Assembly: GCA_027604005.1 (NCBI GenBank)
Contig: JADGJT010000061.1
Location: forward strand, 16,117-80,116
DNA length: 64,000 bases
Source: Dinochytrium kinnereticum
Lineage: Eukaryota > Chytridiomycota > Chytridiomycetes > Chytridiales > Chytridiaceae
Reading direction: 5' to 3'
Part shown: positions 33,282 to 45,600 of the stretch, piece after piece
How the letters are laid out: every line of letters starts with the position of its first letter
How positions within the stretch are numbered: position 1 is the stretch's first letter
Program-made: the position numbers and the translations under genes
Notes under the pieces: model-generated
The model's input: only the letters and a program-made list of their open reading frames with translations
Told to the model about the DNA's origin: nothing
Database searches by the model: none

Positions 33282-36200
33282 ATGTCCAACGCACCAAATG
33301 GAGCATCTACAACCACCGCCATCATCTTTGCACAGAGAGAACTCGATGCACTGTGGATGTATGCAGATTTTGATGAAGCCGTTGCCTGTCTCTTGTCCCT
33401 CCACCCTCGCCTTCTCCCTTGACCGCTCTCCCCCACCTGGGCGATCCATAAACTGACGTGGTCTTGAACCCAAAAAATGATATCAATAGGGAGGCTCAGG
33501 TTCTGGAAAAGCAGCTTAGCGAATGGGAAACAAACAAGAGAAGAGAGCGAACGATCACCCTCAAAGATGGGTTTTCCGAAAAGCTTCGGATAGCCTTACT
33601 TGAGATATATGAGGATATGTTAACCTCGGACGGGATAACTGCTTACGCAGGGAAGAATTTGGACGATCGATTATGGAATGTTGTCTTTTATTCGAGGATT
33701 GAAGAGCTAAGAAGTGTTATTGGGAAGGTTGGTCCTGGGATGCAGTAGTTTTGTGCTCTGTTTGGATGGGGCTAACGTTTTATTTGGCCATGGTTTTGCA
33801 GTTCCAGATGGACAGGAATGGATCACTGCAGAGCGCATTGGACGAGCTGGCTCGTCATCTTGACCTTGCGATTGCCTTCTACCAAACCTTCATCCTGAGT
33901 CTCTTGAGCCGTCTCAATGCTGACCCGATCGTCATTGGAGTTGGTTGGTTGCATTCTCCACACATAGCCTTTTCGGATTTTAACGTTCCGATTTTCCTTT
34001 AGACATACTCATGAACGTGCGAGAGAACTCTGGGGACCGGGATTCAGTAGAGGCGCTAAAGGATATCCGGTTCAATCTCGTTCACAAGAGCATCATATTT
34101 CTAGGCGATATTGGTGCGCCCCTTCTTTATTCTGGTAGATGTTGCTTTGCTCACCTTTTTCTATTTTATTGGAACAGCTCGATACCGATCCATGTACCTA
34201 CCCCCCACCGATATCTTCGCCTTTGATCCAAATTTCATCTACAAGCAAGCCATTTACATCAATCCAAATCATGGTTTGTTCCTGTTTAAAGTGATAATCA
34301 CAACTGATTTAATATCTTAGGAAAACCCCACTCACAACTCGCTATCCTTTCAACGACGAAAAAAGACTACCTGAGCGTTATTTATTGGTACTCGTTAAGG
34401 TAACGAAGCAGAGAAGACTTTGATGCTCAATCCTAACCTCTCTCTTTGCAGCCTTTTGAACAAACTCCCCTTCCCCGTCGCCACCAAAAACCTCCTCACA
34501 TTCCACGCAAAAACAACGTCCAAATGGACGGACGTATCCGACACATCAACTGGATGCGACAGGTACACTTTTTACACAAAAGCACCGTTTTTTTGACATT
34601 TTCAATAGACTTTCCCGTCTCTTCATTCGATACCACCGGGAAGTCGTATTTCCAGATGATAATACCCTTTCAAAGATGGACGCGGCGGGATGTACATTGG
34701 AGTGGTTTGAAAAGCTAGAGAAGGAGTTTGCGGAGGCGGTTTGGGAGTCGGTGCCGTCGGATGAGAAGGCCTGTTTGATGATGAGGATGGCTGTCATACT
34801 AGTGGTTGGGTTTGCGACATTTGCGGAGAAGTTCAAAAAGACAGGTGGGTTCTTAACACGCTTTCTGCTCGGTTTATACGATGTGCTTAATCCTTCATAC
34901 CCAACTAAACCTCGAAAAAACCAGATGTCATTCAACTTCGTCAGAAAATACGATACCTTCAATCCTCCATACTCTCCCTTCTTCTCTCCATTGCCGCTAG
35001 ATCTATGACATCTATTTCCGAGTACCTCACAGACCTTTCTGATCAATCCATGGATCTGTTTGCTCTAGATGAGTCAGGGGAAATGGATCCGGTGTTTTTG
35101 TACCTTAAGCCTGTGGCCATGATATGTGGATGGTTGACTCAGAATTTGGAGGCCGTAGTGCAATTTCGGAATTATACCGCCACGGGAACGCCGTTGAGTG
35201 GATTGGGTTCGGTGCGTTTGTGTTGTTATTTTTTGCTTGGTTGTTGTCCTTCGTTCTTTTTGGGTGTTGTTCTGCAGGCGAAATAAAATCTAACCGCTGT
35301 CCCCACCTCCTCCTTCACTAATCACACCACTTTACTAGACCCTGTGGACATTCTCACGTAACCTCTCAACACTTGTCAACTTTCTCTCCGCGTTTGCGGA
35401 CATGGACGGCAGCGTCGAGTGCCTCCCGGAGGACTTGGATCTTCTTGGGTTGACGACGTTCCACGAGTTCTACAAGAAGCTATCATCTCAGGCGATTGTT
35501 CGAGAGTTAAAGGGGTTTGGAGCACCTGAGGTTGAGAGAGTGCTTGTGAGAATTTCGAGGGTTGCGAATCTGGCTAAAGTGATGTCCGAGAACAAGGTGG
35601 GTTTCTTCCTTTTTCTTCTTCTTCTTTTTCTTGTTATTTTGTACCGCCCCTCCCTCCCTCCCTCCCATTTTTTTTTGGGTGCTGAGATGTTGTTGTTAAT
35701 TGCTTTTTGTTCTTGGCAGGAAGCGACACCCTTCTTTATTTTTGACGAAAAGAATGATGCTCGGTTCATGGTTTTAGACGCCGAGAGCAAGGTATACCCG
35801 ACCTCCTCAGCTTTATTCAACCCCACATTCCTCACAACGCCCCTCTCGCATTTTTCACGAAAACAAAAAAACAAAAACAAAAAAAAAAACAGAGACTGGA
35901 ACGCGATAAGGTCTCGAAAGCGCTTGCCGTCGAGTTTTTGAAGAATCAGATCGGGTCCATGGAGACCAGCCTTCAGAGGATGAAAGAGGTCACCATTCCC
36001 ATCATAATTCCGGACGTTCAGTGTTACATCCAGAACCTCAAGTTTGTTAAAACGGTGTTGATGTCACGGAGCGCTGTGGTGATCATTCCGCAAGATGGTG
36101 AGTTGGATCATTCTAGTAGGAACGACTTTTTGTTGGCTTGGCTTTGACTCGCCTTGATGATTGAATCTCTGAAACCGTTTCTCTTCACACTCACTCCCGT

Positions 36201-36588
36201 CACTCAAGTCCTCCACAACCTCGACAGACTGAAAAAAGGAACGGACCTCTCCAACGTCCGTGCAAGAGAAGCGATCCGATACCTGGAGCAACGATTCAAA
36301 TACCGCAGCGTCTACCTTAGAGCTCAACAAGACAACGAAACCGCCGATCTCCCAGCCCTATCACAAGAGGATAATCTTCCTTCTATTCCACGCCCTTACC
36401 GAGACCTGTTAAAGTGTTGCCTTTATTATCGTGATAAGGTTGCGCCGAGGCCTGTGGATGGGGATGACGTGACTTTTGCGTTGGTCACGGATGATGTTGA
36501 GACGGGGAGGTGGGCTGCTGAGGTTGGGGTTGGGGTTTGGGGGGTTAGAGAGTGGAATAGGAGGAGGAGGGGGGGTAGGCCAGGTTGA
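33282..36588 (+). CDS. EST1/SMG5-SMG6-like protein with C-terminal PIN domain
   Basis: Nonsense-mediated decay or telomerase-associated family. The likely start ATG at 33282 (MSNAPNGASTTTAIIF) splices near 33362 to 33491, giving ALWMEAQVLEKQLSEW, the helical 14-3-3/TPR-like N-terminus. The EST1 hallmark spans exons at about 34060-34490: HKSIIFLGDIARYRSMYLP, AIYINPNHGKPHSQLAIL and KKDYLSVIYWYSL, then LLNKLPFPVATKNL. A PIN nuclease fold fills the end (about 35990-36587): IIPDVQCYIQNLKFVKTVLM, VVIIPQDVLHNLDRLKKG, AREAIRYLEQRFKYRSVYL, a DLLKCCLYYRDK segment and ALVTDDVETGRW. Aspartates sit where SMG6 has its catalytic ones (PDVQ codon at 36014, RDLLKCC, TDD), whereas animal SMG5 has lost them. 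Sequence flavour lies between SMG5 and SMG6. Confidence 0.85.
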
Positions 36589-36986
36589 AGAGGGGGGTTA
36601 TGGGGTTATGTGGGTGGGGAGAGATGGACGAACTTTTTTGTATTTCTTATTTATGAGGTTGTGATTGCTTTGCTTTGCTTTCTCTATCTCCTCTCCTTTC
36701 TTTTTCTTTTTCTTTTTGTTTTGCTAGACTGGAGGAAGGTGGAAACCTTTGGTGTTTTTTTAATAGATCGTACAACTCGATGATGTGTTTTGTGGATGTG
36801 CCAAATGCGTGTATGTACATGAATATGTGATGAATGAAATGAATGCGCAGCGTTTGAAAGAAAAAGAAAACCAAGTATGCAACAGAATAGAATAAAATGA
36901 GAAGGAAAGAAAGAAACGGAAAACAGAAACTTTCTCAGCACGAACCCCGAAAAATAAAACCCCTCATCCCTAAAACAAGGAAAAAA
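36589..36986. other. Convergent intergenic region
   Basis: Lies between the stop of the SMG-like gene (+) and the stop of the p22phox-like gene (-). T-rich then A-rich, as expected for two facing 3' UTRs. No gene seen. Confidence 0.65.
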
Positions 36987-37632
36987 TCATCTCGTAGGCG
37001 CCTTAACATCCCCACCCCCACCGCGTCCCTTCTTCCCCGCACCCTTCTTAACATCTCCCTTCACACCGCTCTCCCCATTCATGGCGGCCCGCAGATACGT
37101 CACCGCTCCACAAAACAAACACAACCCCGACGACATGGTCGCAGCTTCAAACATGCAGAGAGCGGTGAAACCAAGGTAGAGGATACCACGGATCCAGTAG
37201 TTGTCGAGAAGGAAGAGGTTAAGGTTTGTAAAGTGTTCGATGAGCATGATTAGGATGCCTGAGGCACTGTGTTTATTGGGGGAACGAGAAGTTGTGTTGT
37301 TAGGCGAGACTGTTTGGGAGTTGGGTTGGGTGGGACCTTACATGTTGGCGTAGGCAAGCCAGGGGATTGGGTAATAGAGGGCGATTAGGCCCCCGGTGAG
37401 TACGACTGAGGATGGATGGCGGAGCCAACGTGAGGGATCGCAGGGATGGACGGCGGAGCCCAGACGTGACGCGACAAGTTGCCGACAATTAGAATGGTGT
37501 TTCTTTGACGGGTGGGTGGATGACGGGTGACAATGGAAAGATGAACTTACAGAACCCGCTGGAGTAGCTCTGAGTCCTTGCCCAAGACGCCCACTCAAAC
37601 TTGTGCTTTGCCTTGAAGACGGAAGCAGTCAT
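36987..37632 (-). CDS. noxD: p22phox / NoxD-type cytochrome b558 alpha subunit
   Basis: Small membrane partner that stabilises NADPH oxidase catalytic subunits (CYBA in animals, NoxD in filamentous fungi), supporting superoxide production. Three exons, 37551-37632, 37342-37405 and 36987-37266, join to 141 aa. The N-terminal FEWASWARTQSYSSGF is the counterpart of the p22phox IEWAMWANEQ-ASG segment. Hydrophobic segments follow (FVLTGGLIALYYPIPWLAYA; ASGILIMLIEHF), then LLDNYWIRGILYLGFTALCM, matching the conserved NYYVRAVLHL region, and a final membrane span ending YLRAAMNGE like p22phox LAAVRGE. The tail is short, basic and Gly-rich. The animal proline-rich region that binds p47phox is absent. 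No NOX catalytic gene is in the window. Confidence 0.87.
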
Positions 37633-39644
37633 TATTGTGCACGATAGATGAACGATGGCTGTTGTTGGACGTTGATGGAGCTGCGGGGGAGGGCAGGGGA
37701 GGAACAATGAGGGGTATGAGAGGTGAGATGGAGGGGTGTGCGATATGAGCGACGGAGGTTTAAATACGCGAAGGGTGTGGTGGTGAGCGCGTCGAGTCAT
37801 CGACGGCATCTGAGTCAGAGAACACAGGCCGCAGAGGGGCGATCTGTTTTGCTGTCTTCTGTCTGACAAGCCTTTTTATTTTCTAATTACCATACGTGAA
37901 TAATGTATAAAAGTTCTACATTGCTATTATTATTATTGTTATTTTAGTGCCAAAGAATAAACTCTGCAGAAGAAGCGCAAGTGAAACTTATTTAAGGAAT
38001 TTTATCACCTGCAGGATGCATCCGTTGAAGCAGCCATCTGCCGTGCATTGTCAAATGCTGGCCTATTATTTTGCATACATGATATCCAATACGTAAAGAT
38101 GCAGCGCAGATAGCAGCGCAGGGAGGAGAAGGTCCAAAAGTCTTCACTGATCAATGGCATCGATTCATTCTTCCTGAGCCCAAAGCAAGCAAGCAGCGGC
38201 AAGCAATTCGGGGTGGAAAAAAGGAAGCGAACAAATCTCTCACAATCTATTCTGACAATCTGACAATTGGGGGTTTAAATTGCCGTCCATCCTTACTTCC
38301 TTCCGTCCCTCAACAAACTGAACTGGCTGCTGCTGCTCTTGTTCTTCTGGGCTTCATCACGGCTGCCCTTCTGCATCGCTTCATCACCACCACCACCAGG
38401 CGACACGCTGCCCCCAACACCAACCCCCTGGAATCAACTGTGAGCGCCACCCCCATCCCCTTCCCACCCACTGCCTGCACGATGATGCTGATCGTGTCTG
38501 CAAAGAATGGATGCGCAAGCGGCGAGTCTGCCCGCATGCAGACGCATCTTTCAGTCTGTTCGATGTCCCATTACTAACACTATCATTGCACACCCTCCAT
38601 CACGCAAATGCATCATCACCATCGCCACCGCCAATCCACCGCAATTCTCACACGCTCATACATCGGTCATGATCCGTCATTGCTCTCAATGCCACCGATG
38701 TCTCTCCAATCTCACCTCCATCTTGCCAATCTCCCCCCTCTCCCTGCTGACCTTGCCTTCCTTCCCTGGCTCAGCTCATCACCATCCGACCAGATCAAGG
38801 GTCTTCCTCCCACACCGCCAACGAAGCCAACAGCAACAAAACACCCGGCAGTGGCATGGCTCCAATATACGGAGGTGAGAAACTCTTGAATATCCCAGTG
38901 AATTTCAGGCCCATGAAAAATTGCCGAGTTCTTCCATTCTTCCTTTCGTGCCCTTCCTCTGTCTGTCTCTCTGGCTGCTGTTTCAGACTGCTGCTAGCTG
39001 CTGGGTTGGCCCGATTGGAAATGATGTGCAGCCGATGGCCAGCGATGATGGGTGTGTGTGTGGCCACCCAACCAGCCGATTGAGCTGGAGGGCGGTTGGC
39101 CTCATCAATCTTCGGTCATGATTGCCTGCTTGCCTGTCTATCTACCTCTCTATCTATCTGCAAGGCATGCCGCCTGTTTTTGGGTTCATCCATCCATCCA
39201 TCCAGTGTTTGTTTTTACTTTGTTTTTTTTTGCGCCTTGCCTGCCTGCTGACACTCTGTTCTTTATTTATTTTATTTTTATTTTTTTTGAAATCGGCTTG
39301 ATTTCTTCCCTTTGTTTTTCCTAAATCCCGCACTGGCATCGGCGGCCCCCCCCCCCCCCCGGACGCCCAGAGGACCCAAACACCAAACACACCCGAGCAA
39401 GCCACAACAAGAACACACAACACCAGCACCAACACACNNNNNNNNNNCCCTTTTTTTTTCATAATTCCCGTAGGTGCCTCGGGGCCCCCCCCCCCCCCTC
39501 GCATCCATCTCTCACCTTAAAACCAACCCTCCTCGCAACAAAACTCAACTCACCCCAACCCACATCTCTCTCACCACACCAGACGACCCAACGGTCGAAC
39601 AGCAGCTTCCTCAGGACAAACAGCCCGAATCTCCTTCCACAACC
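37633..39644. other. Two-kb divergent intergenic region with microsatellites, poly-C runs and an assembly gap
   Basis: Lies between the p22phox-like gene (-) and ACC1 (+). Holds CT/CA-rich low-complexity sequence, a (ATCC)n tract near 39186-39205, TATC-type repeats near 39137-39160, T-rich tracts, poly-C at 39346-39360 and 39485-39498, and ten Ns at 39438-39447. Open frames such as 38507-38878 (+) are His/Ser/Pro-rich products of the low complexity and have no recognisable domain. A long 5' leader or leader intron of ACC1 could lie here. Confidence 0.6.
39438..39447. other. Assembly gap (10 N)
   Basis: Run of ten Ns about 200 bp upstream of the ACC1 start, flanked on both sides within 100 bp by poly-C runs and CA-rich repeat. 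The true length is unknown. Confidence 0.99.
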
Positions 39645-42600
39645 ATGGCTGGCGGAGCCTTTGGGGATGCCGAGGCCTCCACCGAGCTCGTCAGAGAGTT
39701 TGTGACTCGGTGCCGCGGGAACAGGGTCATCACCAGGCTTTTGATTGCCAACAACGGTATGGCGGCTGTGAAGGCCATACGCTCGATTCGACGATGGTCA
39801 TATGAAACTTTTGGGGATGACCGAGCGGTGCAATTTACGGTTATGGCAACACCGGAAGATTTGAAGGTGAACGCAGAGTACATTCGTATGGCCGATCAGT
39901 ATGTGGAGGTCCCTGGTGGGACCAGCAATAACAACTACGCGAACGTCGACCTTATCGTTGATGTTGCCCAGCGCACCAATGTTCAGGTAAGAGCCTCAGG
40001 CATGCCTTCTCCCTCCTGTCGCCCCTCCCTCCGTTCCATCTCCAAATGCCAATGCCGTCCGTCGGCCTCAGCATCCTTCCATGCCGTCGGCCTCGGCATC
40101 TGCCAATGCCGTCGTCTTTGCTCCCACACTTCATCGCATACAATCCAGGCTTCTTTTGGGTTTTTTCTTTTTAATTCCATGCGGAGTTGTCAATGTGATG
40201 CGCAGCAGGCGCAAAATTGTCACAAGGATTCCTGCCATCTGGACTCTGTCTTCAAACCCGTTTGTCCGAAAGGATTCAGCTGACGCCTTTTGTTTGTTCT
40301 TTTGATGCACGTTTCGACATCTTAAACGCGTCACCATAACACGCGTGTTGACACGTTCGCGCCATCTTTATCCGCCGTCTCTGCATCGTCAAGGCCGTTT
40401 GGGTTGGTTGGGGATTCGCCTCCGAAAACCCCATCCTCGCCGACAAGCTCACCGCTCTCGACATTGTCTTTATCGGTCCTCCCTCTTCTGCTATGCGCGC
40501 ACTCGGGGACAAGATTGCCTCTACTATTGTCGCTCAATCTGCCAAGGTTCCCTGTGCCCCCTGGTCCGGAACTGGGATCACTCAAACTGAGATCGATGCC
40601 AACGGGCATGTGTCTGTTCCTGAAGAAGCTTACCGCTTAGCCACTACCTTTGACGTTCAGGAAGGGTTGGGCCACGCTGAGAAGATTGGTTACCCTGTTA
40701 TGATTAAAGCCTCTGAGGGTGGAGGTGGAAAAGGCATTCGACTTGTCGAAGAGCCGAAGGATTTCAAGATGGCTTTTGAGCAGGTCAGCAGGGAGATACC
40801 AGGGAGCCCTATCTTTATCATGAGGGTGATTCGGAATTCCAGGCATTTGGAGGTGCAGCTCTTGGCTGATGTTTATGGGAACGCTATTGCGCTTTTTGGT
40901 AGGGATTGTTCAGTTCAGAGGAGACACCAGAAGATTTTAGAGGAGGCGCCGGTGACAGTTGCTGATGCTGATTCGAGGGCCAAAATGGAGAAAGCGGCCG
41001 TTAGGCTTGCTCAGATGGTTGGATATGTTTCTGCAGGTTGGTTTGTTGTTCGTGCTTTTCTTTTTGGCTTGCATTCTTTTATTTCGAATGATTACCTGCT
41101 TTTTGAGTTTTATTAACTTTGGCACTTCTGTAGGAACTGTTGAGTACCTCTATGAGCCTGCCACAAATGATTTCTATTTCTTGGAACTCAACCCTAGGTT
41201 GCAGGTAGAGCATCCCACGACCGAAATGGTATGTTCTTTTTTGTTTTTATTTTTGTTTTTACGTATTAATCTATCTATTCTTACCTGCTCTAACCTTACG
41301 CTCTCGAATAGGTCTCGGGTGTCAATATTCCTGCAGCTCAACTCCAAATTGCCATGGGGATTCCCCTGAGCTGCATCAAAGATATACGTATTCTTTACGG
41401 CATGACCCCCACAGGCATCTCGGACATTGACTTTGAGTTCACTAACCCCCAGACCCACCAAATCCAACGCAAACCCAGCCCTAAAGGCCACGTTATCGCA
41501 GCCCGTATCACAGCTGAAAACCCTGACGCAGGGTTCAAGCCCAACTCTGGCAAAGTCCTTGAACTGAATTTCCGGTCCAACTCGAATGTTTGGGGATACT
41601 TTAGTGTGAACTCCTCGGGTGGAGTTCACGAGTACGCTGATTCGCAGTTTGGACACGTTTTCTCATATGGCGAGACTAGGAATGATGCTAGGAAGAATCT
41701 GATTATCGCGCTCAAGGAGCTTTCGATTCGGGGGGATTTTAGGACGACCGTAGAGTATTTGATAAAGCTGTTGGAGGCGCCTGACTATGTTGATAACACT
41801 GTTACCACTGGATGGTTGGATGCCATTATCGCTAGGAAGGTTGAGACGGAAAAGCCTGACTCTGTGCTCGCGGCGCTTTGTGGGGCGGTTGTGAAGGCTC
41901 ACGCCATGATCGCCTCTCAGACTTCGGAGTACCGCCGCCTCTTTGAGAAGGGTCAAACCCCATCGAAACACCTTCTCGCGACTCGTCATGTTGTCGATTT
42001 TATCTACCTGAACGTTCAGTACAAGATCACTGTGTCTCTTGCGGGGCCTAGGACTTATCTTCTGACTTGCTCAAATGATGGTGGGGCGTCGCAGGTTGTT
42101 GTAGATGCTAAGGATCTTGCCGATGGTGGATTGCTTTTATTGATTGATGGGAAGACTCACTTAGTTTATGCGAAGGAGGAGCCACATGTCACTTTTATGA
42201 CTTTGGATGGGAAGAGTTGTTTGCTGGAGAAAGAGAATGATCCGACGCTGCTGAGGTCACCTTCGCCGGGGAAGCTCATTAGGTACCTTGTTGAAGATGG
42301 CGCACATTTGTCGACCGGGGATGCGTTTGCGGAGATTGAGGTAAAGTTTTTTTATAGGGTTATGTTTTCGGCACTTTTTTTTGTTTTATTTTTTTTCTAC
42401 GGGATACTTATTTTATTCTTTTTTTTTTTTTGAATTTTTAGGTCATGAAGATGTACATGCCGCTTCTTGCTACTGAGAGTGGTATTGTTACGTTCAGTAC
42501 GCCCCCAGGGTCCACTCTTACCTCGGGTGATGTCGTCGGGCGATTGGTCCTTGATGACCCTTCGAGAGTTAAGAGAGCTGTAAAGTTTGAGGGTGACTTG

Positions 42601-45600
42601 CCTCATCTTGGGTGAGTTGTTTGTATCATTTAAACATTTTCTGCTAAGATTATATTTAACAGTAATGATATACTTTTTTCCAAAAAAATAGTCCACCCCA
42701 GATGTTTGGTGAAAAGGCTCATCAAAAGTACCGCCAGATTCTGCTGAAGATTGAGGCGGTGTTGGATGGTTACGAATTCTCAGGCGATATTCCTGCTCTG
42801 GTCAGACGGTTGCTTGAGGCTTTGAATGACACTGCTCTTCCTTATATGGAGGTCACTGAGGTCCTTTCGTCGCTCACTAGCCGTATTCCTGCCAAGGTCG
42901 AGTCCCGCATTTTGAGCCTTCTCGAGAGTTCCCATGACGCCGTACAACAATCTGCGGAGGTTGCACGGGCTGCTAAGGCTGCTGAGCCGCAGGCGGCTGG
43001 CAGAAAGAAGGACGATGAGGAGGAGAGGAGACCGTCAATTATCTCCACTGGATCGTCGGAGGGCTCGACTTTCCCTAGTGAGGCTATCTTGACAGTGATT
43101 CAGGAGGCGAAGATGTCTTTATCTGGGGATGATCTCGTACAGTTTGAAACGAGGATCCAGCCTGTTGTTGACCTAATGGAGGCTTACCATGGATCGGCTC
43201 GGCACCACGAGAGATCGGTTCTTGCGAGACTCATTGAGAGGTACCTTGAGGTTGAGGAGACCTTTAACGAGAAACGATACGAGGACGTTCTATTAAGCCT
43301 CAGGGAGAAACACAAGAATGACCTTGATAAGGCTGTTGGGATGGCTTTGGCTCATTCTAAGCCATCTTTTAGAGGCGATCTTGTTCTGGCTCTTCTTGAT
43401 CACGTTCGTGCAGCTTCTGAGAATGAGAGTAAGGCGATCTTTGCCCCTCTTTGCGCAAGACTTGCCGATTTGCAGGGAGCCGCGACAGCCAAGGTGTCTT
43501 TGAAGGGAAGGGAGCTGTTGATTTATTTCCAACTTCCGACTTACGAAGAAAGACATGCTAGCATTCTGGATGTGCTTCAGTCTGCTGTGACTGGTGGGAT
43601 TAGTAATGATAATGACAAGCTGATTGCTAGCTTTGCGACTGGAACTCCTGTCTTCAACTATGCTCCACTGTCGCAGCTCATTACAGCCAACCACGCTATT
43701 TTGGACGTTCTCCCTTCGTTCTTTTACCATGAGAATTTGGGGATCAGGGCCACCGCGCTTTACACTTACATCCTGCACACTTACCAGGCTTACACTGTTA
43801 TTTCTGTGAAGCATGGTGTCATGAATGATCCGCTTGTTTTTCAATGGGACTTTGTGCTTCGACAGGCTATTCAAAGTGGTGCGAATGATGGAGGGTCTGC
43901 CAAGACCATGAAGTCGAGCCGCGGGTCGATGGGGTTGTACCAGCATGCTGCAGGGTCGAACGTCCAGATCAAGCCCTCCAAGTCGACCGGTGGAGCCGGG
44001 CAGAGATCTTTTGGATTTTCCGATAGGGCGGGAAGTTTCTCTGACCTTGGGTCACTTTCGTTTGATTACAAGACAAACCGGAAGGGGTTGATGTGCGCTT
44101 TTAAGACTGTCGAGGACCTGGAGGCTAAGCTTGAAAGTGTTATAACTAGGATTGCGAACCCGAACCCTATTTCAAAGGGGGCTTCAGAGGATGGGTCGAC
44201 GTCGCCTGTTACGCCGCCGCCTTCGCTTTACACAACTAGCTCGTTGGCTGGGAGCCCTTCGCGCCGGTCTTCGCCGATTGCTAATGTTATGAATGTTGCG
44301 ATCAAGAGCAGCGGGAATGATACGCTTTCGTCCGATGAGCGTGCTAATGAATTCCTCAGTAGGCTTGTTGCGTTCCGTGGGCAGCTGCTGAGAAGCCATA
44401 GTGTTCGACGTATCACATTTATGGTTGTCCGGCCGAACCAGTTTCCGAGGTACTTTACCTTTAAGGAGCAGGACGATTACCGTGAGGATCCGGTTATTCG
44501 ACACATTGAGCCTGCTATGGCTTATCAGCTTGAATTGCAGAGACTTCAGAACTTTGAGATCAAGCCGTGCTTTATTGATAACCGCCGCCTGCATATATAC
44601 CACGCCGTTGGGAAGAAGAATCCTGCTGACCGACGTTTCTTTGTTCGCGCGATTGTTTACCCTGGTCAAGCTATTGGTCACGTTCCGAAGGCTTCGACTC
44701 ATGAGTTTTTGACGTCGGAAGGTCACAGGATCTTGACGGACATTATGGACGCGCTGGAGATTGTTGGAACACGGTACCCTAACACGGATTGCAACCACCT
44801 CTTCATCAACTTTGTGCCAACGTTCCAGTTGGATCTTTCGGCCATTGAGACGACGTTGAAGGAGTTTGTGGACCGCCATGGTCGTAGGCTTTGGAAGGGG
44901 AGGGTGACCACCGCTGAAGTTCGTTTCATTCGTCAAGGATCGAATGGGACGGCGAAACCCATTCGATTTATCTTGTCGTCGGTGTCTGGATTTGTGACCA
45001 AGGTGGAGGCGTATCAGGAAGTGAGGGACGCGACGGGTGTTCAGAGACTCATGTCGTTGACTTCACCAGTTGGTTCGTTGCATCAGCAGCCTGTTGCGAG
45101 CCTTTATGCGCTGAAGGAGAACATTCAACCGAAACGTTACAAGGCGCATTTGATGGGAACAACATATATCTATGATTTCCCGGAGTTGTTTAGGAGGGCA
45201 CTTGAGAAGGTTTGGATCAAGTACAGTGATGGGATGGTGAGCAATGTGCCGAATACTATGATGAATGTTTCGGAGTTGGTGCTGAATGAGGCGGGAGAGT
45301 TGGAGGAGACCTTTAGGGAGCCTGGTGAGTTTGTTTTCTGGTTGATATATTATATTTTGTTTTTGTTTTTGTTTTTGTATTCTTTCGTTTTTCTAACAGG
45401 TCTATTTGGCTCCTCTTTTTTTGATCTGATTTGATTTACTTTGGTAGGTTTGAACAACTGTGGTATGGTCGCCTGGAATATGGAGTTGTTCACTCCTGAG
45501 TACCCTGAAGGTCGTAATATTGTGGTTGTGGCCAACGATATCACCTACAACATTGGTTCGTTTGGACCCAAAGAGGACCAGCTCTTCTTCAAAGCGTCAG

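Noticed and set aside
38507..38890. Open frame rich in His, Ser, Pro and Gln upstream of ACC1
   Set aside because: It arises from CA/CT-rich low-complexity DNA, has no recognisable domain, and two frames are open at once.
40010..40110. Imperfect GCCGTCGGCCTC-type repeats in ACC1 intron 1, considered as a regulatory array
   Set aside because: Only two or three degenerate copies within an intron; simple local duplication is enough to explain them.
44184..44936. 250-codon open frame on the minus strand inside the ACC1 central domain
   Set aside because: It mirrors codons of the strongly supported ACC1 exon 42692-45324 and shows no domain or composition of its own.
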